Positions 31,555 to 38,990 of a stretch of 64,000 nt of DNA are shown one piece after another. This stretch comes from Hymenobacter guriensis (GTDB lineage: Bacteria; Bacteroidota; Bacteroidia; Cytophagales; Hymenobacteraceae), in NCBI RefSeq assembly GCF_015773195.1, contig NZ_JADWYK010000008.1, positions 62,001 to 126,000 of the forward strand, read 5' to 3'. Each line of letters opens with the position of its first letter. Position 1 is the stretch's first letter. Made by a program: the position numbers and the translations under genes. The notes under the pieces are model-generated. The model had not been told where the DNA came from. It ran no database searches and saw only the letters and a program-made list of their open reading frames with translations.

Positions 31555-33060
31555 TTACTGCTCGGGGCCGCCAGCGGCCCAGCGGAGGCTAGCCTGGGTT
31601 TGGGCGTACTTGGCCTGGAGCTCCGCCAGCTTCAGGCGGGCATTCACCAGGCTGGCTTCACGGGCGTTGAGCAGGAACACCGAGCTTTCCCCGTTTTCAA
31701 AGCGAGTTTGCTCGCCCCGGCGCAGCTGCTCGCCGTTTTGCACCACCTGGGCCTGCAGAGTTAGCTGCGCCCGCAGGGCTTCCCAGTCGTTGGCCACCGT
31801 GCGCAGCCCGGCCTGAATTTCGCGGGTGCTTTGCTGCAGGTCCAGTTCGGTTTCACGCAGCTTCAGGCGGTTGAGTTGGAGCTTGGCGCGCTCCTGGCGC
31901 AGCAGCACGGGGTAGGCAAAGCGCACTCCCAGCTTGTAGTTGTTTTGCAGGTAGCTGCCGCTGAGTTGGGCTCCGGTTTCGGGGCTGAAGGGGGCGCCCG
32001 CCTGCAGCAGGTTGTAATCGACGTTGAGCTTGGGCAGCAGCTTATTGGCCAGTAGACGGCGCTCCACGCCCAATTGGAGGAGCTTGGCCCGGCTTTTCTG
32101 CAGCTCGGGGTGCACCTGCTGGGCTTGCTCCGCGAGCAGGGTTAGCGAGTCGGTGGGGAGGGGGCGCCAGCCGGCGGGGTCTACCAGGGGCTGGGGCCGT
32201 ACGTCGGCGGGCAGGTCCCTGGGCTGCTGCTGCTCGTCCCAGAGGTAGGTGCTCAGCTGCAGGGTGGCGTTCTGCCACTGCACCTGGGCCTGCACCAGGG
32301 CCGCCTGCCGGTTTTGCAGCTCGGTCAGGGCCTCCACCGAGTCGATGGCGGCTAGGTCGCCGAGGCGCACCCGCTCCCGAATGGCCCGGAGACGTACATC
32401 GGCCAGCTCCGTATTCTGGCGCAGCAATTCCCGGCGCTGGTAGCTCAGCGTCCAGTCCCAGTAGTCCTTGGCGGCTTGCAGCAGTAGCTTGTTGAGGGCT
32501 CCGCGGCGCTGGGCTTCGGCCAAGCCCTGCAGGGCCTGGGCCTGGCGTACGGCGGCCCGGCGTTCATCCACCAGCAGTCCCTGGGCCAGCGCCACCGAAA
32601 TGCCCAGGTAGCTTAGGCCGGCCGGAGCCGTGTAGTTTTCGGGGTTGATGTAGGTGCCGGTGCCGCGCTCAAAGCCAGCTTTCACGTCGGCGCCAAACCA
32701 GAGCGGCACCCGCAACTGGGAGTCCCAGTCGTGGAAGTATTCCTTGCCGCCCAGAGTTTTGCCGTAGTATTTGCTGGTCGCAGCCGGGTCGAACTGCCCG
32801 CGGGCAAAGCGTACCTCCTGTAGGGCCCGCTCGGGCAGCAGCCCCGCCTGCCGGGCCACGGGGTGGCGCAACGTGACGTAGGCGAGCAGGTCGCTGAGGC
32901 CAAACACGCGGCTGGAGTCGGGCAGGTCCACGGGCCGGCCCACCGGGTCGGGGGTGGCCATAACCCGTCCTGCAGGGCGGGCGGTTTGGGCCTCCGCGCT
33001 TCCCAGGCCAGCTTCCAGTAGCAGGCCCGTCGCCAGGGCAAAAGTGCGCAGCTGCTTCAT
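31555..33060 (-). CDS. TolC-family outer membrane efflux protein
   Basis: A 501-residue outer-membrane channel component. A signal peptide (LRTFALATGLLLEAGLGSAEAQ region) precedes two repeated outer-membrane efflux domains with long periplasmic helices (such as ALQGLAEAQRRGALNKLLLQ and AVEALTELQNRQAALVQAQV with Gln/Ala-rich heptads). It is the last gene of a minus-strand operon with HlyD-like and ABC genes: its ATG overlaps the stop of the upstream HlyD-like gene by four bases (ATGA), implying translational coupling. Together they would form a tripartite conduit across both membranes. Confidence 0.9.
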   Translation of the reverse strand: MKQLRTFALATGLLLEAGLGSAEAQTARPAGRVMATPDPVGRPVDLPDSSRVFGLSDLLAYVTLRHPVARQAGLLPERALQEVRFARGQFDPAATSKYYGKTLGGKEYFHDWDSQLRVPLWFGADVKAGFERGTGTYINPENYTAPAGLSYLGISVALAQGLLVDERRAAVRQAQALQGLAEAQRRGALNKLLLQAAKDYWDWTLSYQRRELLRQNTELADVRLRAIRERVRLGDLAAIDSVEALTELQNRQAALVQAQVQWQNATLQLSTYLWDEQQQPRDLPADVRPQPLVDPAGWRPLPTDSLTLLAEQAQQVHPELQKSRAKLLQLGVERRLLANKLLPKLNVDYNLLQAGAPFSPETGAQLSGSYLQNNYKLGVRFAYPVLLRQERAKLQLNRLKLRETELDLQQSTREIQAGLRTVANDWEALRAQLTLQAQVVQNGEQLRRGEQTRFENGESSVFLLNAREASLVNARLKLAELQAKYAQTQASLRWAAGGPEQ

Positions 33061-34457
33061 TTGCTTTCTTCTTCGGTTGAGTAACCGGCCTTCTTCTCGC
33101 TCTTAACAGCTTTGCCTTCTTTCCCGTCCTTGCCGGCAGGGGCGCCCACAAAGTCGGGCGGGAAGCCGTTCACCTGCCGCCACAGCTCGTACCAGATGGT
33201 CACGTCGTCGAGCAGGGCCCAGCCGTACACCCCGCTGCCTACGCGCAAAGGCTTGGGCCAAGGTTCTTGGTCGGGGTCCGGGGTGACCAGTACCCGGTAC
33301 TGGCCCTGGGAGTCGATGTTGTCGATGACGGCCACCACGCCGCCGAATGTGCCGAAGCTGGTGCCGGGCCAGCCACTGAATACCAGGGCCGGCCAGCCGT
33401 CGAACTGCAGCCGTACCTTGCGGCCCACGCTCAGCAGGGGAATGTCCATGGGCTGCACGTACAGCTCGGCGGCCAGGGCCGGAGCATCGGGCATTACCGT
33501 AACGATAGGCTCACCTTCCTTCACGATTTCACCCAGACCCTCTTTCAGGGCCCGGACTACGTAGCCATCCTGGGGGGCCGTAATCTGGTAGTAGCCCGAG
33601 CGGATGTTAAGGTTGGCCAGCTCGTTACGCATTTTGGCAATCTGGCCTTCGGTGTCGAATTGGTAGGCCGTCACGGAGCGCCGGTCCGACTCCGACTTGG
33701 CCAACTTGTCCTGGTACTCGGCCGAAAGGGAGGAAAGCTCCAGTTGGGCGTTGCGCAGGGCCTGGCGGCTGGCGGCCAGCTTGTTTTCGGCGGACTGTAG
33801 CTTGGCTGTAGTTTCCTGAAACTTCAGGCGGCGTTGCTCCAGCTCGGTCAAAGACTTCAGCCCCTGCTTGTAGAGCTCTTCCTGCCGTTCCTGCTGGCGT
33901 TGGGCAATAGTGTAGTCGTTGCGCACGGCCACGAGGTCGGCCTCGTCAGAGTTTACTTTAAGGCGGCTTTGCTCCACGTAGTTGCGGGCCTTACTGAGGC
34001 TCACCTGCAAGCCCGTACGCAAAGCCACTTGCTGGTCGCTGAGGGCCGCGTTCTTGGCTTTGTTTTCACTGAGGGCGGCAATTTTGGCTTCTAGCTGCTC
34101 CCGGGTGCGCTGCACCAGTTGAGGGTCAAAGTACTTTTCCTTGACTTCCACTAGCTCCACCAGCGTGTCGCCCCGGCGCACGTGCTGACCCTCGCGCACC
34201 CGCCAGCGCGCAATGCGGCCGGCAATGGTGCTGGGTACCGTTTGGGGGCGGTCCTGGGGGCGTAGGGTGGTGAGGGTGCCAGTGGAGCGTATGTTCTGCG
34301 TCCAGGGCAGGAAGCCCGCCGCTAGGGCCAGCAGCCCCAGCGCAGCCGCCCACCGGGCCAGGGTACGGCCCGTGGTTGGCGTCTGCACCCGTGCAAACGA
34401 GCGGAAGCGCCCAGTCAGGGGGTTGGATTCGGCCAATGGATGTTCAGCAAACGGCAT
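33057..34457 (-). CDS. HlyD-family membrane fusion protein
   Basis: A 466-residue periplasmic adaptor. One TM near residues 35-52 (ALGLLALAAGFLPW), a lipoyl half-domain (TVPSTIAGRIARWRVREGQH), a long coiled-coil hairpin (~100-265, with EQLEAKIAALSENKAKNAAL and QERQEELYKQGLKSLTELEQ), the second lipoyl half (ITAPQDGYVVRALKEGLGEI) and beta-barrel domains. The C-terminal ~45 residues are Lys/Glu/Gly-rich and atypical. It sits between ABC and TolC genes, as in type I-like exporters. It probably links the ABC protein with the TolC-like channel. Confidence 0.9.
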   Translation of the reverse strand: MPFAEHPLAESNPLTGRFRSFARVQTPTTGRTLARWAAALGLLALAAGFLPWTQNIRSTGTLTTLRPQDRPQTVPSTIAGRIARWRVREGQHVRRGDTLVELVEVKEKYFDPQLVQRTREQLEAKIAALSENKAKNAALSDQQVALRTGLQVSLSKARNYVEQSRLKVNSDEADLVAVRNDYTIAQRQQERQEELYKQGLKSLTELEQRRLKFQETTAKLQSAENKLAASRQALRNAQLELSSLSAEYQDKLAKSESDRRSVTAYQFDTEGQIAKMRNELANLNIRSGYYQITAPQDGYVVRALKEGLGEIVKEGEPIVTVMPDAPALAAELYVQPMDIPLLSVGRKVRLQFDGWPALVFSGWPGTSFGTFGGVVAVIDNIDSQGQYRVLVTPDPDQEPWPKPLRVGSGVYGWALLDDVTIWYELWRQVNGFPPDFVGAPAGKDGKEGKAVKSEKKAGYSTEEESK

Positions 34458-34508
34458 TAGGGCAAAAAGTAAGGAAGTAGAGAGAAACGCGGCAGGGCTT
34501 CGTGAGTA

Positions 34509-36239
34509 CTAGGCTAGCAGATCGTGCATCCCAGGCTGCTGGGATACTTCGGCAAAAGAGCCATCAACCACCAGCCTACCGGCCCGGAGCACGGCCAGGC
34601 GCGGGCACAAGGCCAGCACCCGCCGGTCGTTGGAGGCTACGACTACCGTCCAGCCCTGCTCAGGAGCCAGCACCCGTCGCAGAATGCGTAGCCGCTCGGC
34701 GGGCTCTACGCCAGGCAGGAAGGTATCGAGCAGAAGCAGGCGGGGGCGGCGCACCAGAGCGCGGGCTAACAGCAGCTTCTGGCGGGTGCTTTCCGCCAGG
34801 GGTGTGCCAATGCCGAGGGGAGTGTTCAGCCCTAGCGGGCGGGCATATAGTTCGTCGCGCAGGCCTACCAGCTCCAGGGCCCAGGCCACGTCTTCGGCCC
34901 CGATGCTCGCCTGCCCCAGGGTCAGGTTGTCGAGCACGGTGCCATCGAAAAGATGCTGGTGGGCAATGTTGTCGCCTACATGCTCGCCCAGGGAGGTGGG
35001 CTCCACATCCTGCAGGGCAATGCCGTCGTAGGCCACCACGCCCGTATAGCCCGTCAGCAAGCCCGCCAGAATGCGCAGCAGGGTGGTTTTGCCCGAGCCG
35101 TCGTAACCCGCCAGCCCCAGGTGCTCCCCGGCCCCGATGCTGAGCGTGAGCTGGTCGAGGGGGGCGCGGGTTCCACCGGGGTAGGTGTAGCTAAGCTGGC
35201 GCAGCTCGGCCCGCAGCCCGCTTCGGCCGGCCGGCAGTGGCAGGGTGGTAGTGCCCCCGCCCGGCACCAGGGGCAGGTCCAGCACATGGCCGATTTTATC
35301 AAGGGAGGTCAGCGCATCATACACCACATCGAGCTTGAGCAGCACTTTTTCTACCGCCGAAATGGTGAGAATGATGATGATTTCGGCCGCCACAAACTGG
35401 CCAATGTTCAGTTGGCGGTTGATCAGCAGCCAGCAGCCGATGATGAGCAGTGCCGCCGTAATCAGCGTTTTAAACGTCACGAACCCCCAGTACTGCACCA
35501 GCAGAATCCGGAAATGGCTTTGACGGGCACTCAGGTAGCCTTCCACCAGCGCATCGGTGCGCTCCAGGGGCAGCTCTTGCCGCGGCGGGTGGCGGAACGT
35601 CTGTACCGTGCGGGCTACATCTTCCAGCCAAGCCACCACGCGGTACTTGTACTTGGATTCGAGCAGGCTGGTGCGCAGGCCCTGGGGGCCGGTTACGCGA
35701 ATCATCAGCGCCAGCAGGGCCACCAGTAGCACCCCGAAGGCAATAAAAATGGGGTGGTAGAAGGAGAGCAGCAGCAGGCCGAAGAGAATTTGCAGGGCGG
35801 CGGCCGAAAACTCCACTAGAATAGTGGCCATGCCCTTTTGCAGGGTGGGCACGTCGAGCAGGCGGTTCATCAGCTCGGGCAGGTATTGCCCGTTGAGAGC
35901 TTCGCTGCGCACGCGCGGCAGGCGCAGGGCAAAGTCCAGGCTTAGGCGGGCAAACAGGCGCTGCTGAATAAACTCCACCAAGTATACCTGCATCACCTGC
36001 AGACCGCCTACTAGCAGGGTACCCAGCACGATAAAGGCAATGAGCACGATCAGCGAAGTACTCACGGCCCCGCTGCTTACAAAGCCAATAACCGACTGCA
36101 CGCCCAGGGGCAGCGACAGGCTGATAAGCCCCGTCAGGGCCGCGTACACGTAGAGGTAGGCAATGTCGCGCCGCTCCGAGGTGAGCAGACGCCACAAGCG
36201 CTGGCCGGGGGTGAGCGAGGAGGCGTGCGAGTCCGCCAT
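34509..36239 (-). CDS. ABC exporter, permease-ATPase fusion with degenerate ATPase motifs
   Basis: A 576-residue half-transporter: six TM segments in the first ~310 residues (LYVYAALTGLISLSLPLGVQ, LIVLIAFIVLGTLLVGGLQV, and others), then an ATP-binding domain. Walker A is intact (GYDGSGKTT, 378-386). However, the signature LSGGQ is replaced by LAEST (~484), the Walker B catalytic Glu is Thr506 (LLLLDTFLP) and the H-loop His is replaced, with SND at ~537-540. The protein may bind but not turn over ATP as a homodimer, or couple differently. Start: ATG at 36239; a TTG at 36248 would add three residues. TetR-type, HlyD and TolC genes surround it. No peptidase C39 domain is present. Confidence 0.88.
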   Translation of the reverse strand: MADSHASSLTPGQRLWRLLTSERRDIAYLYVYAALTGLISLSLPLGVQSVIGFVSSGAVSTSLIVLIAFIVLGTLLVGGLQVMQVYLVEFIQQRLFARLSLDFALRLPRVRSEALNGQYLPELMNRLLDVPTLQKGMATILVEFSAAALQILFGLLLLSFYHPIFIAFGVLLVALLALMIRVTGPQGLRTSLLESKYKYRVVAWLEDVARTVQTFRHPPRQELPLERTDALVEGYLSARQSHFRILLVQYWGFVTFKTLITAALLIIGCWLLINRQLNIGQFVAAEIIIILTISAVEKVLLKLDVVYDALTSLDKIGHVLDLPLVPGGGTTTLPLPAGRSGLRAELRQLSYTYPGGTRAPLDQLTLSIGAGEHLGLAGYDGSGKTTLLRILAGLLTGYTGVVAYDGIALQDVEPTSLGEHVGDNIAHQHLFDGTVLDNLTLGQASIGAEDVAWALELVGLRDELYARPLGLNTPLGIGTPLAESTRQKLLLARALVRRPRLLLLDTFLPGVEPAERLRILRRVLAPEQGWTVVVASNDRRVLALCPRLAVLRAGRLVVDGSFAEVSQQPGMHDLLA

Positions 36240-36324
36240 AGCATGCAAGAGGTTGGAGTGGGTAATGTGGGGCCGGAGCCTTTTCGAGCTGGGCTATTTT
36301 TCTCAGTTCGTTTAGCCGCGGCCC

Positions 36325-36990
36325 CTAGCCCAGGGCCGCAAAGGCCAGGCGGGTAAGAAAGTCGTAGATGGATTTGTTTTCCGCTGTCGGGGCGCCCGCA
36401 TCGGTGAGCGAGGGCAGGTGCTGGGCAAAGAAATACTGCTTGCGGGCCGATTCGAGCAGGGTGCTTACTAAGGCATGGGGGTAGAGGTAGGCCGGGTTGA
36501 TTTCGCGGACCACCTCGGTAATGCCCGCCGCCAGCTGCTTGTACTCCCGAAAGAGCCCGGCTTTGTTGTCCTCGTCCACTTCCTTGGTGAGGTAGGCCTT
36601 GGACGCTTCACTCACCACAATGCGGTAGAGCGCGGCCTCATCAAGCTGCGTGGTGGCCGGGTCGTCCTGGTGGGCCTGGGTGAGAATGCCCAGAATCAGG
36701 CGCAGGCGCTGGCGGGCGTCGGGCACGTTGTGGGTATGAAACCGGATCTGGTAGCGCAGCCAGGCCCAATGCCAGCTCACCAGGTACACCAGCAGCTTGT
36801 GCTTGTTTTCGAAGTAGCGGTACAAAGAGGCCTCCGTGGACTCGATGCGCTGGGCCAGCTTCTTGAAGGTGAACTGCTCGAAGCCGATTTCGTCAATCAG
36901 GCGGATGCTTTCGGCCACCAGGCGGCGGCCCAGGTCGGTGTCCTGGGGGTCGCGCAGGTAAAGATTTGCGTTGAGGTCGATGCGAAGCAT
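36325..36990 (-). CDS. TetR-family transcriptional regulator
   Basis: A 221-residue one-component repressor. The N-terminal helix-turn-helix reads GFEQFTFKKLAQRIESTEAS followed by LYRYFENKHKLLVYLV, the TetR family signature. The helical C-terminal ligand domain follows, with no recognisable specific motif. It is the first gene of the exporter operon on the minus strand, 85 bases upstream of the ABC gene, so it probably regulates the exporter and itself. The gap upstream is unusually AT-rich for this genome. Confidence 0.88.
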   Translation of the reverse strand: MLRIDLNANLYLRDPQDTDLGRRLVAESIRLIDEIGFEQFTFKKLAQRIESTEASLYRYFENKHKLLVYLVSWHWAWLRYQIRFHTHNVPDARQRLRLILGILTQAHQDDPATTQLDEAALYRIVVSEASKAYLTKEVDEDNKAGLFREYKQLAAGITEVVREINPAYLYPHALVSTLLESARKQYFFAQHLPSLTDAGAPTAENKSIYDFLTRLAFAALG

Positions 36991-37332
36991 AGCGTACGCA
37001 ATAAGTCCGGCGGGCGTAGGTGGAAAGAAAACTTATTGTTAGGCACTGTTATTCCAGCATTCCAGCGTAGGCCGCGGGGAACTGGCACGTTCAGCGTGGC
37101 CACTAGCAGCACCCACGCTGATGGGTACTCTAGGCGGCAGACCTAAAAGGAAGTCAAGGTTCTGTTTAACGCTGCAAACTTATCAATTCTTACGATGATA
37201 ATAGCTTTACTATTATAAAAGATAGCATTAATTCATTTTAATGCGGTAAAGTTATTTTTTTAATTAAGCGGCAATCCATCTGCGTCGGCAGGGGCGGCTA
37301 ATCCGTTGCGTCACCAAAAAGCAAGCAACATC

Positions 37333-37340
37333 AACCTTTG
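37333..37340 (+). promoter_or_regulatory. Candidate -7 box of the Xre-RES operon
   Basis: AACCTTTG fits TAnnTTTG at seven of eight positions. The first operator-like repeat begins at its last base. Confidence 0.45.
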
Positions 37341-37371
37341 GAAAAATTTCCTCGTTAACAGGAAAAATTTC
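37340..37371. promoter_or_regulatory. Tandem operator-like sites of the Xre-RES operon
   Basis: GGAAAAATTTCC (37340-37351) and GGAAAAATTTC (37361-37371) are the same near-palindrome repeated at 21 bases, two helical turns, overlapping the expected transcription start. This fits autorepression by the Xre antitoxin, as known for related toxin-antitoxin operons. Confidence 0.55.
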
Positions 37372-37404
37372 TTTAGATTCGACCTGTCAAATCGCACCCC
37401 GCTT

Positions 37405-37866
37405 ATGACTGCTATTCCACACCAACCCAAGCTCGCGGCCACCATGCCGGCCGCTTTGCGCAAGAAATGGGCGGCCTGGGGCCGGGCCGGGCAGGATTCC
37501 TTTGCTCTGGTGATGGAGGCCCGCAAGGGCGTGCCCGCCGCCACGGCCTTCGAGGTGGGCGAGGCCTTTCAGCTGCAGGCCAATGAGCTCGAGGCCATCT
37601 ACGAGCTTTCGACCAAGACGCTGCGTACCTACTCCCAGGAGAAAAAGCCCCTGAGCCCCGCCAGCAGCGAGAAAACCCTCAAGATCATCAGCCTCTACAA
37701 CCTGGGCGTGGAAGTATTTGGCGAGGCGGCCGCGTTTCTGCGCTGGCTCGACAAGCCCGCCCACGGCCTCGACAGCGAGGTGCCCCTGAAGCTGCTGGAA
37801 ACCAGCGGCGGCATCGACCTGGTGAGCGAGGAGCTGGCCCGCATAGCCTACGGCGACCTGTCGTAG
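37405..37866 (+). CDS. Xre/MbcA/ParS-type antitoxin
   Basis: A 153-residue antitoxin. An N-terminal Xre-like helical region (AFEVGEAFQLQANELEAIYE, LSTKTLRTYSQEKKPLSPAS) is followed by the MbcA/ParS/Xre toxin-binding domain (LYNLGVEVFGEAAAFLRWLD, then KPAHGLDSEVPLKLLETSGG). It neutralises the RES toxin encoded 3 bases downstream and normally represses the shared promoter. The ATG at 37405 was chosen; a frame upstream to 37306 runs through the promoter and operator-like sites and is not plausible. Confidence 0.9.
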   Translation: MTAIPHQPKLAATMPAALRKKWAAWGRAGQDSFALVMEARKGVPAATAFEVGEAFQLQANELEAIYELSTKTLRTYSQEKKPLSPASSEKTLKIISLYNLGVEVFGEAAAFLRWLDKPAHGLDSEVPLKLLETSGGIDLVSEELARIAYGDLS

Positions 37867-37869
37867 CCC

Positions 37870-38328
37870 ATGCTGGTTTACCGCATCTGCCTGGCCAAGT
37901 ACGCCGACGACCTGTTTGCCTCGGGCTACCGGGCGCGCTGGAATTTCAAGGATCAGTTCGTTATCTACACCGCTGCCAGCCGCGCCCTGGCCTGCCTCGA
38001 AAACGTGGTGCACCGCAGCGGCGAGGGCCTCAACGACCAGTTCCGTGTGCTCGTCATCGACGTGCCGGATGAGTTGCTGGTCGAAGAAATACCGCTGGTC
38101 GAGCTGCCGCCGGAGTGGGAGCGGGCCAGCCGCTACGCCCTGTGCCAGCCCCTCGGCGACGCCTGGTACCGTCGCCGCTCCTCGGCCGTGCTGCGCGTGC
38201 CCTCGTCCATCGTGCCCCAGGAGTTCAACTATGTGCTGCACAGCCGCCACCCCGACTTTAAGCGCATCCAGATTGTGGCCCGGGAAGAGTTCCGGTTCGA
38301 TTCGCGGATCAAGGCCGGGGAGGTGTAA
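37870..38328 (+). CDS. RES-domain toxin (NAD+ phosphorylase family)
   Basis: A 152-residue toxin of the RES family, which depletes NAD+ by phosphorolysis or glycohydrolysis in characterised members. The domain is full length: MLVYRICLAKYADDLFASG, the Arg-containing GYRARWNF, YTAASRALACLENVVH with the catalytic-type Glu, and SSAVLRVPSSIVPQEFNYVL with the conserved Ser and Asn. It begins 3 bases after the antitoxin and is followed 3 bases later by a small membrane-protein gene, so the operon is longer than the usual two genes. Confidence 0.92.
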   Translation: MLVYRICLAKYADDLFASGYRARWNFKDQFVIYTAASRALACLENVVHRSGEGLNDQFRVLVIDVPDELLVEEIPLVELPPEWERASRYALCQPLGDAWYRRRSSAVLRVPSSIVPQEFNYVLHSRHPDFKRIQIVAREEFRFDSRIKAGEV

Positions 38329-38331
38329 GGT

Positions 38332-38709
38332 ATGGTAGATGCCGCTTTACAGTTAATTAACTTCAGCTTCTGGAAATCCTTTGGAACGAACAGTGAACAG
38401 CCGTCTAGCCTAGACTCGGCCACCAAGCTTACCGTTCTTTATATGTATGTGTTCTTGTTACACTGCTTCGTGCAGGTAGGCAGTTGGTTGTTCGTAAATG
38501 TATTTTATGCCCCAGTGTTTTTTGCGTTTAGTATAGGGGTTGGTTTGGCACTAGCCTATTATATAGACAAGCTGCAGCGCCATCATTTTCGGAAATACAA
38601 CCAGTACAGCTTTGCAGTAAAGCTGACTTTAGTATTGGGAGTGTGGTTAAGTTTAGGTGGAATGCTGATTTCGTTCTTTTCTACTGATAGAGGTTTTGTT
38701 CTTAAATAA
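38332..38709 (+). CDS. Small membrane protein directly after the RES toxin
   Basis: A 125-residue protein that I do not recognise. It has about three hydrophobic segments: LYMYVFLLHCFVQVGSWLFV, VFFAFSIGVGLALAYYI and LVLGVWLSLGGMLISFF, with a basic loop LQRHHFRKYN between the second and third. The gene is clearly lower in GC than its neighbours, with many T-ending and A-ending codons, which suggests recent transfer. It starts 3 bases after the RES toxin stop and is 5 bases before the next gene, so it is probably cotranscribed with the toxin-antitoxin pair. A functional link is inference. Confidence 0.65.
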   Translation: MVDAALQLINFSFWKSFGTNSEQPSSLDSATKLTVLYMYVFLLHCFVQVGSWLFVNVFYAPVFFAFSIGVGLALAYYIDKLQRHHFRKYNQYSFAVKLTLVLGVWLSLGGMLISFFSTDRGFVLK

Positions 38710-38714
38710 TATAA

Positions 38715-38978
38715 ATGCGCGTCCTCGACATCATTCAGATCAGCCCCCAGGAAGTATTCATTGTGGGGTACCCGGAAGGGCCGGTAGTGCCGGGCCCTTG
38801 GACGCTGCAGTTGAATGGCGAAACCATAGTCGTGCTGGAAGCTACCGGCGAGGCCCAACTGGAAGCCCAGGCCAAAGGCAAGCTGGCGCTGCCCCGGGCC
38901 GTGGTGTGCCGTGGGCAGGTGGAGCGCAAGCGCTTCGATTTCACCCGGGACGAGGTGACGCTGGAACGGGTCAACTAA
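38715..38978 (+). CDS. Small beta-rich hypothetical protein
   Basis: An 87-residue protein with no recognised family. The sequence alternates short strands (VFIVGYPEGPVVPGPWTLQL, ETIVVLEATGEAQLEAQAKG, RAVVCRGQVERKRFDFTRDE), suggesting a small beta-barrel. There is no signal peptide. GC content is back at the genome level, unlike the gene before it. It ends a tight four-gene run with the Xre-RES pair and faces the convergent hydrolase gene 12 bases away. Confidence 0.6.
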   Translation: MRVLDIIQISPQEVFIVGYPEGPVVPGPWTLQLNGETIVVLEATGEAQLEAQAKGKLALPRAVVCRGQVERKRFDFTRDEVTLERVN

Positions 38979-38990
38979 CCTTATTTGGCT

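Larger units (their letters stand above)
36991..37404. other. AT-rich divergent regulatory region
   Basis: 414 bases between the leftward TetR gene and the rightward Xre antitoxin gene. 37170-37380 is very AT-rich. It holds the inverted repeat ATAATAG/CTATTAT (37198-37216), a -7-like AACCTTTG at 37333-37340 and two copies of GGAAAAATTTC at 37340 and 37361, 21 bases apart. No coding frame was recognised. Confidence 0.6.

Noticed and set aside
37306..37404. N-terminal extension of the Xre antitoxin
   Set aside because: It would translate the -7 box and operator-like repeats and resembles no known antitoxin N-terminus.
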